Below, in pieces: positions 50,047 to 60,300 of a stretch of DNA of 64,000 nucleotides. This DNA is from Rhizophlyctis rosea (lineage: Eukaryota; Chytridiomycota; Chytridiomycetes; Rhizophlyctidales; Rhizophlyctidaceae). Made by a program: the position numbers and the translations under genes. The stretch lies in assembly GCA_027596075.1 (NCBI GenBank), contig JADGJC010000027.1:124282-188281 (forward strand), read 5' to 3'. Position 1 is the first letter of the stretch, and each line of letters begins with the position of its first letter. Below the pieces are notes generated by a model that saw nothing but the letters and a program-made list of their open reading frames with translations, ran no database searches and was not told the DNA's origin.

Positions 50047-50879
50047 GATGGGCGTGGGGGTCGGACTAGGGGTTGGGGCGCAACGTTGACCTCAATCAGA
50101 TACAGGAATATACACCATGTTCGCCACAAAACCTGTTTTGCACCGCGCACGCTTTACAAACGTTAAAACTGTCAAAACAAATCATCAATACGAACCGTAA
50201 TGTCAGCAGGTCCTTTCAGATCCATCCCGCTTATGACTGTTCTTTGCCATTCATTCGCATAGTCAGAGTAGTCAGTTTCGGGCCCGATGAATGGCAAAGC
50301 ATCAGGCGGCTTTTAAACAAGGGCCAGAAGACAGAGTCAACAAACAGGAAAATTGCATACATCCTTTTGGCTTGCTATTTCTGAACTCGATGGTTTTGTT
50401 CTAACTAATCGGCTTTTCTCGAACGTTCCGATTATGGTGCTGTGCAAATGAATAAATCTTCGGACCTTCTGGAGAGAAAGTCGGGAAGGCCGGAAATCCC
50501 TGACCGTAGGCCGGGACTTGAGCACTCATTTTACGACGTTGGTGTCCACAAATATTCAATAGCTCATTGTGGAGGCCTGCCAGACAGAAACCATCATGGT
50601 TTGTTGAATGAGGCACGCTTGAACCATTTTTGGTAGAGTTGAAGCTTTCGGACACTGGGTGGCCTTCCGAATCCACCCAGCAAAAACGAATAGTGATGCT
50701 ACGGCGGTGGAACAAGTGCTGTAGAGGCCCTGTCAACGACAATGTTGGCAGCCTGGCGCTGCGTGCATCACCCTCCAGCATTGCAGCTCGAGCAATGTGC
50801 GGAGAACTGCCGGCAGCCCTGCTGCCACTCAATCTTCATTCTGCCGCCACTCTCCCCTCGCTGTAACAATATTGTGGAT

Positions 50880-51320
50880 TCAGCAAGTTGTATGGATTGG
50901 ATGCATTACATTCACAAGCAGCGCTGCAGTCCTATATGTTGCAGCATCTCCCATAGGTGCCCTTTGCAGCGATGCAGCCGGGTCGGATTGATGCGAGTCG
51001 TAGCGCGCCTTGCGGTCAAGAGCAGCTTGGTGTAGTCGGGAGGCGACAACTTTGCGAGCTGCAACCAGATCGCGTAACATGGGTAGGCGATGGACTTTGG
51101 CATCGAAGTCGAGTTGGGGTTGGTCTTCGGCGGTAAGTTCCCATTGGGCGGCGCTCTCGGCAGCTATACATGTGACTACAGGCCAACGATGGGAGAGGGT
51201 GATGGTGCATTGCCGGCAATGTTCAAAAACTGTTTGCAGCGACCGCTGGTTTCCAGACGCGGAATGCTACAGCCTCGAATCGAAGGCGCTGAGGAGGCTG
51301 CTCAATGTGTGACTGACTAT
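50880..51320 (-). mobile_element. Possible Ty3/gypsy-type integrase C-terminal remnant
   Basis: One minus-strand frame reads LRDLVAARKVVASRLHQA followed by ALDRKARYDSH, preceded by LDFDAKVHRLP. This is the pattern that follows the integrase core in chromodomain-type LTR retrotransposons, just before the small beta-barrel. No reverse transcriptase, RNase H or LTR was found. The match is short and judged by eye. Confidence 0.3.
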
Positions 51321-51868
51321 GACAAAAAACTGGATACATATAGCTACGGCTGACTTACTTGTTTGAAATATGAGATTCGTTTCCTTCGCGCAAATGGTGT
51401 ACAGCGTTCCGAAAAGCTTTGGGCTCTAACTGTTCATTCCTTTACTGCAGGCGAATGTACATTCCGGTGTCGACATCGCGCTTTTTCATGGAACGCCTTG
51501 CAGTTTGTAGCTACCGTCATCCCCTTCAATTCCCTTCCAACAATACGGAGGAATATGATTCGGCTGTTTACGAGACTGAAAATGCATGCTGGGGCTGGTG
51601 CTCTTGATTTGATTGCAGTTTGTGTTTCTTCAGTCGTGGCAAAATGTTCGATGTGGTCCATGTAGACCCATCCTTGATATCGGACCGTATAGAGGAGTCT
51701 GGCGGTTGATCTTTGCTGCTGTTGCTGTTGGACCTGATTGCAACGCCCCTTGCGACAGATGTTGATGGGCATACTCTCACCCTCGGAACAACTACACGTC
51801 ATCGCTGAGAACTGCCGATGTGATGTGTCGAGAGTTGTTCAGTTCCAATGCTCTTCCTGCTCCGTCTT

Positions 51869-52096
51869 TCAACATTTTCTGCCGCAATGCAGCTGGTGAT
51901 TGAAATGTGATGAAGATTTGCTACCACGATCAGCCAGGCATGTCGAAGTGACTTCCGTCTCAAGTTTAGCTCGTGATAATTCCACTGTATTACCGTGTAT
52001 GATTGCAGCCGCTACCCGCTCCCATGTCTTCGCAGAGTGAGGAGCCCGGAAAATTTCCAGTTGAACTTCATCCACGAAAGATATTCCCCTCATCAA
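51869..52096 (-). mobile_element. Possible Myb/SANT-like DNA-binding fragment
   Basis: The frame contains VDEVQLEIFRAPHSAKTWER then VAAAII. It resembles the short Myb/SANT-like module (APHG...W..VA) found in several fungal transposon proteins. It is isolated and short. Confidence 0.22.
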
Positions 52097-55000
52097 TTGC
52101 TATGCTGACTGTGGGACGAGATCCCAAAATCGCTGGTTGTAAGTCCGTAACATCGAACTACAAGCTTGATTAAGTAGTCAAGGAATAAATGATGACACGT
52201 TCCGAGAGCAGTGATCAAAGCTGACGAGCAGGCAGAGCTAGCGCTGCCCATGGTATGGCAAATTTGTTGGGCGATGAAGTAGACTTATCAGTGGGACCAA
52301 GTGCGATGGGCGGGCGAGCTATAGACCACTATCAGGTTGAGTTAGCGGAGACCATACCATCCTCAGAGCGATCCATTCAAAACTCCGTACCTTGATTGTG
52401 CAGATGAGGTGGAATCATTCGGGACGCTTCCCTTTTGATGGACGCTTCTAGCAGTACACGTATGAATGATTACAGCGTTTTGCAAACATACCGTGCGCAG
52501 AGGAGTCACATACACCATTGATCTTTGCTCCAGGCTGTGAGAGCAGAAAAGGACGAAGCAGACACATATCCTTTGTTCCCTACTTGTCCCAGCGAGTATC
52601 AAGTTTTAGTTGTACGGGGTGTGCCCAGAACGCAGCACACCAGGATGGAGTGGGCGGTGTGAACTGACGCGACGTTTAAGGGTCCTTCACAAAAAGGGGT
52701 GCCACATTCACAGTGGCGGAGCAGCTATTGGGATATTTTACCAGCCACATGATTGGGGTTGGAGTGGACATCCCTGCTATTGGGGCTATGAGCTATCGGT
52801 CACGTGTTTATTGATTAGTCACTGATTGGTCAGCTAGGGAGGGGCTCCACTGATCCCGCTAATCACCTGTGGACTCTGGACTAATGGAGCAACCATTCAT
52901 CATGCAATCTCACCGAGTATGCCAGATCATACAAGACAAAATGTGGAACAAACGATGATTGCTGTGAATGAATATATCCCCGAGACTGATATTGAGCCGA
53001 GTCTGAGGGGATCTTGGCATGGACAGAGTAGCAAGCAAGCGATCCAGAACTTCAATGCAACAGGGGCGAGGCCGACTCGCAGAGGGAACTGCACATGAGT
53101 GAACGACATATAAACAGTCTGATGACATCACGCTTCATTCACAAAACTTACATGAGTGCAAAATCTTTGCCCAGGAGGTAGCTATCGATCGAGAACATTG
53201 ATGCCGGACTTGCTCTGTCAGTGATCGGACAGGACAATCAGAATGAGAACTGACTTCATACACTGCCACGAATTGAGATGTCTCTATAGACCTGATTCAA
53301 GCGTCCGCATTCTCCGAAATATAGCAGCTTTGGGTGCCCGCAGTGTGAAGGCAAAATGTTTCACCGCAGAATCATCGTATCGAGACTCACGATAGTTTTG
53401 TTTCAACAGTAGGGATTTGTCGGGTGATCTGCGAAGATTCACAAGCGACCGTATCAATTGTGCATCAGCCACGCCCTTGGTGTTGGTGCCAAAAAGGGTG
53501 CAAAGCCATTGATGCATGCAGATTCGGAGTAGGTCACGGCCATGGCGCAAGCGTATTGCAAACTTGCTGCGGTAGGAATTGGTTCTTCATTGATGCCGCG
53601 CCGAGGTGTGCATCCATTCAGATGAAAACGCTAAACTCATCAATTTGGATGGATTTCTGAAGCTAATGCCTTTTGGACTGCCTACCTGCACAGAAGTCTT
53701 GCAGTCCGCATGACTGACGCCGATACGTAGGCTTTCAATACGATTGGTAGGAGCAATGCCTCGCCCTTCAGCCAACTTCGACGGTGTTTCGATGCTCATG
53801 TCCTCCACCAATCAAGTATAGGTGATATTGATGTTAGACGGAAATCCCCGCCCGATATTTCCCATACTAATTTTCCCCGCCGTTTTTGACATCCCATTTT
53901 TCTGGTTGTGCCATGAGACCCCTTCCATTCCATCCACAGCCCCCATCTAAACCCCGCCCGGAATCAAAAAGCAATAGCAAATTCCAACTTGAACGCATCC
54001 GACCACCCCGTTGCAACTCCCAGGGTTGCAACTCTCCACTTCCATCATCAAAAATTGCGATGCTCAGTTCCGGAGTTTGGTCGCGTCCATTATTTGATCA
54101 GCCCCCTAGGAATTTCCAAAACAGTGCCATGAGCCACAATAGCATCGAGTTCAAGTGTTGCTGAATGTTTGATAATGCTGATCCTTTCGTTTGAGCTGAA
54201 CGGATTGGTGGAAGCCGTCTGGAAGGGCCATAGGGTAAGACGGCCAAGCTGCCCAAAATCATCTCGTTGAGCAGATTATGGCAATGTCGATGGTGGTTCG
54301 GCCAAGTATTCTCAAGACTGACCTTCACGGCCGCGTCTACAGAATGAAAGCTTCAACTGAAGCTCTGATAGCTTACCGATGCGTGGAACAATAGTGCAAA
54401 AATTTGGCCGTACCGGTGCAGTAGCAATGCAGGAATAGAACATGAAGCACAATGCAAGTGCGATTGGACGGATATTGCGCGTTTCTGTTCCGGAATTTGT
54501 TTGCGACGTGTCGTAAAAGCCAGAACGGAGGTGAACCAACTTCTTGGCAGCGGTTGTTAACGCCTCTCAAGGGGCTGAAGCAGGCTCGGGATGGGTGCTG
54601 TAGCGGAGCGTTGCAGGGTGATGCAGTGAACGCTGATTGAACACGGATATGAAGTGTTTCATGAAGTGCAGCTCAAGCAACCCTGCGGGCCGCTTCCCAA
54701 CCGTTGTGCTTACTGAAGTGCTGGACTCAAGGGAAGCACATCAATCGCGTCACCGACGTTGCTGACGGAAAATCTCCTTTCTAATGGGTGGTTTCGCGAG
54801 GCTGGTCACACCTTTGCCGAAACCTGGTTGGCAGCGCTGGAGGGAATTTCGAGATCGAAAGCGCGACAAACCGGACGGTGGGAGGTAACATCGTAATATT
54901 AGCCAAGGCCAACATCACAGCGATGGTGGCACCACAAACACCTTCCAGTACAAGTATTGGCTGTTTAAACCCCATTGACTCCAGGACACACACCTGGAAC

Positions 55001-56047
55001 CAAAGCGCCTTGCGATATGCTGAGATTCTCATGACGCGTCATCCTTGCTCTAATTGGTTGGACACTAGTATGGACATTTTGACTATTCTGTGGTCGACCG
55101 TATGTGATATAACATGACCGCTTGAGCCCCTGCAAAAAGGATGCACGTTAGATGTTTACATAAGCAACTACAAGTGCCTGTAATGTGTAGATGACATTCG
55201 CGTACATATCTACATTTATGATTGTGGCAAAATAGTTTGACACTTACTGCGTATGCTATCGCGACCCTTCAGTGGGGAAACGCGAGGCACAGGTCCATTC
55301 CATACTTCAGATGCACTCCAAGGAGACATATCTTGAGCAACAAGCGGGCGACGGAGTGGACGAAAAGCAGGCAAGTAAGACAGATGAATGTTGTATTGGC
55401 GATCCAAAGAGAGTGGTTGGCTAAAGGATCGTACAATGTCCTCATCAGGTAACACAAGTAATAAGTAATAGCCCAAAGTAACAGCACAGCAAGCAATCAA
55501 AGATTGGTCAATTGTCAAAGATTGGACCCTTCGAAATCCTGACCGGGACCCTGACAAGCCACATCTTAATGAATCATGATGCGTACAGGGTTCCAGTGGA
55601 CTCATGAATGGCTCGATCCAATATTTAGAGAAAAGTTGGCCCCCTGGATCCAGTGAACCATCCGTGAGTCGGGTGGGACCCCTGTAATTCCACCAGCCAC
55701 ATCCCACGACGCGGATCATCAATCACAACACAACAGAAAAGGACCTGACACAATCCAAATCCATCTCTCCCCAGCGAGTAACAAAGTTCGTGCTGTGCGT
55801 GATGCTTCATAGGTTTGGTGTGCATGATCCCGTTGTAGCGTACTGGGCAACGCTCGACGAAGCAACCTATGGTGGGTTGCTGAGGGCGGAAGAAGGGAGG
55901 TGTGCGAACGTACAAGCGACCAGGGGGAGAGCACCAAACACTAGTTGCAGATACCGTATCACACCACTTGGTTCAGAGTTCCTTTTCCTCCTCACGGCTT
56001 GGTGATTACCCTCTTGGCGATACCTACACACCCGGTTGGCATCCGCT

Positions 56048-56074
56048 CGCAGCTGTTGATCGCTGCGTTCGGGT
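56048..56074. repeat. Hairpin element A
   Basis: Stem CGCAGC at 56048-56053 pairs with GCTGCG at 56062-56067 across an 8-nt loop, followed at once by TTCGGGT. It is the least similar member of the family because its 5' flank differs. Confidence 0.5.
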
Positions 56075-56090
56075 CTATATGCCACCTTCC

Positions 56091-56156
56091 GGTGTGCTGC
56101 ATGCGAACCACATTTTTGCCTCGAAGCGCAAAAATGTGCGAAGCATGTGTTCGGGT
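56091..56156. repeat. Hairpin element B
   Basis: The 5' flank GGTGTGCTGCATGCGAAC leads into a perfect 11-bp stem, CACATTTTTGC at 56109-56119 against GCAAAAATGTG at 56128-56138. The loop is CTCGAAGC (8 nt). The 3' flank ends TGTTCGGGT. Confidence 0.75.
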
Positions 56157-56191
56157 TATTGCTGTTTGGCGGATCCACACATCAAGGCACT

Positions 56192-56224
56192 TCCATACGT
56201 TGTCTTTGGTCTTCGACGTATGGA
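56192..56224. repeat. Hairpin between elements B and C
   Basis: TCCATACGT at 56192-56200 pairs perfectly with ACGTATGGA at 56216-56224 across a 15-nt loop. Three more pairs (GCA/TGC) follow outside a 2-nt mismatch. It lacks the family flanks and so is a separate hairpin type. Confidence 0.7.
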
Positions 56225-56234
56225 TTTGCCACCT

Positions 56235-56296
56235 GATGTGCTGCTTGCGGACACATTCTGCCTCGAAGTGCAGGGTGTGGGAGTAAGTGTTCGGGT
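56235..56296. repeat. Hairpin element C
   Basis: The 5' flank GATGTGCTGCTTGCGGA leads into CACATTCTGC at 56252-56261, pairing with GCAGGGTGTG at 56270-56279 (ten pairs, two of them G-T). The loop is CTCGAAGT (8 nt). The 3' flank contains TGTTCGGGT. Confidence 0.75.
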
Positions 56297-56728
56297 CTCG
56301 CTGTCTTGTCATCAATCACCGTGGGGATGGGATCCTGGCCACTCGCTATCCGTCCATCCTATCACCAATGAAGCTGGCACACGCATACCCCAACCTCCAT
56401 ACATTGTATGAGCAGGTGAACTGGGAGTGTGTACAAGTTAAGGCGAACTGGCTCCTTCACTGGAGTACTCCGCGGGACCTTGTATTTATGTGTTTACTGA
56501 GGTGGCAACAACGAAAACGTCCTGAAGTAATCACTCACACATCCGTCCTCAAAAATCTGTAACCTGGGACATAGCGGTGTGATACTTGCGCACATCTCTC
56601 TAAGTCTGATATGCGCTGGTGTGCGGGTAACCTCTTCGGGGCAAGTGTGCTATATCATCTGTCAACACTCACACATCGCGACATTTCATACACAAAATTT
56701 GGTCAACCGTGTATGGGAGCTGTCATTT

Positions 56729-56786
56729 GGTGTGCTGCCTGCGACTGCATTGCCTCTAAGCTGCAATGTTTAGCAAGTGTTCGGGT
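56729..56786. repeat. Hairpin element D
   Basis: The 5' flank TGGTGTGCTGCCTGCGA is followed by CATTGC at 56748-56753, pairing with GCAATG at 56763-56768. The loop CTCTAAGCT is related to CTCGAAG. The 3' flank ends TGTTCGGGT. Confidence 0.7.
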
Positions 56787-56812
56787 GGGGTGACACTTAC
56801 ACATCTTCCTTT

Positions 56813-56852
56813 GATGTGCTGCGAGCGAACACACCGTCAAAAGGCGGTAGTG
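56813..56852. repeat. Hairpin element E
   Basis: The 5' flank GATGTGCTGCGAGCGAA leads into CACACCG at 56830-56836, pairing with CGGTAGTG at 56845-56852 with one bulged A. The loop is 8 nt. The TTCGGGT flank is missing, replaced by GTGTTTT further on. Confidence 0.6.
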
Positions 56853-57396
56853 AGACCTTGGTTTCGAGTGTTTTCTCGTCGTGTGCGTAAACTTATTGTG
56901 CTTTATGACTTCCACACATCCGGTATCCGCGGTACCAAACGGGTGTGCAACAAGTATACTTGTGAACGGTCGTCACCATTTGAGAATGCCAATGCGTTGG
57001 CTGTTCTCCCTGTTTTTAATGTCGCTATGCCAGTCACAAGCCTGGGGTTTCCGGTGAACTCGACAAATTCCTTTTCATAGGATGTCGAGGGAGGATTCAG
57101 ACAGAGTGAAAACAGGTTATCAAATATAGTAATATAATCAATATAACAGTTTTCATAAACTTGAGAGTACTGTCACTCTATAATTATCCACGGCGGAGTT
57201 AGCGGCAAACATGTCACAACATTCACTTTTAAAACAATGCACCACACACGAAAGAAAAGATATCATCTCAACTCTCAAGAAGGAGAATACTAATAATACA
57301 TTGCATACACAAAGCAAAAGAAAAAGCATTTGACATAAAAAAAGCGATGCCCACAGAGACCGCAACGCAGTTCATCCCACCCCACCCAACGACCGC

Positions 57397-60300
57397 TTAC
57401 TCCTCCTCAACCTCCCAAATCCGAAAACGCGGCCCCGTGCGCCCACCCGGAGGCGGAGAGCCGCACGCGAGGGTCCAGGGGGCGCCGGGCCCGCGGCAGC
57501 ANNNNNNNNNNCTACTCGTCCCCTTCCTCCCCCTCTCCCCTCCCTCCCCACCACTACTCCCACCCTCCCCCTCTCCCCTCTCCCTACCCACCCCTTTCGC
57601 CCCACCAGGCGAAACCCTCGTAACCTCACCCCCCTCCAAAACCCACACACACCGACTCCCAACCCGTTTCCTAATCTTCCCACCACCACCCACCACAACC
57701 CCACTCCCCAGCCCCCTCCTCTCAACAACACCCGCCTCCCTCAAATTCCTCTCCTTCAACACCCTCCACCCCTCATAGAATCCACGCACAGCTTCTTCCA
57801 TCCCCCTTTCCAAATTCCGAACCCACAACGGCGTATCAAAAAGCGGCATCGTGTCCCGCGTCAAGAAAAGCCGACGACGAAGTGCTGTTGCAAGATTCGT
57901 TGCTAGGGGCGTAAAGATGTGTGTTGGATTTTGGCGCGTCGGGTGGAACACTGCTGGTGGTTGGTGCGGTTGGAGTTGGTGTGCATGTGCGTGGTGTTGC
58001 ACATGATGAGGATGATACCCCATCGGTTGACTAACACCATAAGTCGTCGACGACGTAGCCACATGCGACGTCGCAACCCTCCCCCCACCCGGCCCAATCT
58101 CCCTCCACCCCCACCGAATCCCACTCCCCAACCTAACAGCCTGCTCCTCATACTCCCAATAACTATTAACAACCATATGATGCCCCAACAACCCCCCATC
58201 CTCCAACCTCTCCAAATCCATATCCAAACCCCTCCCAAAAACCCCCGCAACATCCCTCCTCCCCGCCTCCTTAACCCACCCCCTCTCAACCCCCCACCGC
58301 ACCCCCTCCCTCGTCCCCACCCCCCACGTACCCGTCCCATACGCAACACTAGCAGCAACCCTCGAACACATCTTAAACTCGTACTTCGGGAACGTCAATA
58401 TAGGTGTACCACTCCACAAGATATCCGCCGCAGTGGTATGCGCATTACATTCCGGCGTGTCAAGGAAGATGTCGGCGATGCGTCCACGATGGATGTGCAG
58501 GTGTTTTGGTGCGACGTCAGTGAAGATGAGACGTTGCGCGACTTCTTCTCCTACGAGTTGGATTGCTGTGCGGCGGAGGTGGTGTTCACCCGCGGGGGGG
58601 AAACGGAGGAGCCAGAGGATGCTGTTTGGAACGCGTTTGACGATTTGCATCCATGTTGCGAAGATGTCGGGGTCGACCTGGGTGATTTGGGGTTTGGAAA
58701 GAAGTCAACGTCAGATGAACGTAATGCGGAAAGGAAGAATTGTAAACTTTTGCGCATGGAAGTAGGAACAGGGCGAAATATGAAACAGAACGGAGGAAAG
58801 AAAAAGGGGACAAAGTGTCGAAGGGAAAACAAGAAGCTCCACACATACCTTATACAACTGATTAAAATTCGCAAAAACCACCGTATCCTCCCTCATCCAC
58901 GGAAACATCTCCCGTCTCATCTTCAACCGCCTCATTTGCTCCTTCCTCCACCGAACCCTCTCATCAACACTCAACCCCTTCTCCTCCTCATCCCCCTCCC
59001 CGTCCCCTCTAATACCCCTCCACCCCCGATCAACAACCGCATCAACCTCAGAATCCTCAACCTCCCTGAACCCCCACCGATGATCGTTACAAAAGAAGGA
59101 TTGAGGCATATATACCATTCCCTCAAGGTATACGCGGTTCCTGTCGTCGGATTTAACGATACGACCCCGTTCGATGAGACGTCTCCCCGCAGGAACAACC
59201 TCATCCCCCTCCACCGGCTCCCCAACAACAAACCCCCTCGGAACAGCAACCTCATCAACAACCATATAATCAATCCACCTCTCCCTCACCGCATCCCCCC
59301 ACTCCCACACGTCCCCTTCCCCCGCACTCCTCGCCTCAACACCCGCAACCCTATCCCACTCCTCTTCCCCTTGCTGCTCTCCCTCCTCACCGTTTTCCGG
59401 ATCATCAACACCCCCGGCACCCATACTCCCCGCAAACCCCATAAAAGCCATCTGCACCGGCGCCGGCCGTGCCGCAAATATCTCGTTTCGCCCACCTTTG
59501 GTGTAGCCGTTTAGGTTACATAGCACATGAATCCCATCCCCAACAACTCGTTCAACAATCTCTTTGACGCTCCAACTACTAACATCAACAAACACATCCG
59601 CCTCCCTCTCGATTTTCTGCCGGTAGGGTGAATGGTCGGTAGGTGAGAGTGCGTAGCAGTACACTCGGAACCGCCCCCGATCATGAAGCCCAAAAACAGA
59701 TTGCATCAAATGCGCAAGCGGGTGATTATTGAAATCACTACTCAAATACCCCACACGGATAACATCACCCCGCTCCGGAACCCGATACGGGAACGGATAA
59801 TTCAAACTCCGTTCCACGGCCCGTTGACGGAGGGTGTCGTCCCTCCCCCACGCAGCATACTTCGAATCAAGAAGTTTGATAGGCCGGACGGGAAACCCGA
59901 CGAACCAGTCGCCGCTTTCGACGTTCCAGACGGCGCGTTCGGCGTTTCGGCGGGATATTTCGCGGACCATCCAGGCGGTGAGGGTTGAGTACGTGAATGT
60001 GTGGAATGGCAGAACGGTGGGTACAGGTCGAGGAGTGAGGTTCTTCCCATCCGTAAGTTGTTGTTTCACGATTTCCCGTATCCGTGCAAGGTTCGCTTCC
60101 CGTCCCCCCCAATCACACACAAAGAGGAGGGAGTTAACAAAGTTACAGAACGCTTCCACGAAATCAGGTTTAACCCTCAACGCCCTCCTATAAAGATCAA
60201 TCGCTTCCTCAACCCGTCCCATATCCTTATACACATTCGCCAAATTCGCTAGCGCGATAAAGAAATCAGGCTGTAACCCTATCGCGCGTTGATAACACGT

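Larger units (their letters stand above)
50047..57396. other. Gene-free, repeat-bearing region
   Basis: Seven kilobases with only short frames. Supported content is a possible integrase-tail remnant (50880-51320), a weak SANT-like fragment (51869-52096) and a cluster of related hairpins (56048-56852). The rest shows mixed composition and no intact gene. Confidence 0.45.

Noticed and set aside
56048..56852. CRISPR array or coding repeat as explanation of the hairpin cluster
   Set aside because: Spacing is irregular, spacers are not uniform, the setting is eukaryotic, and no single frame stays open through the copies.
57919..59514. A 531-codon plus-strand open frame
   Set aside because: It is antisense to the GT41 domain of the O-GlcNAc transferase and is rich in Pro/Arg/Asn, as expected from the complement of GC-biased coding sequence.
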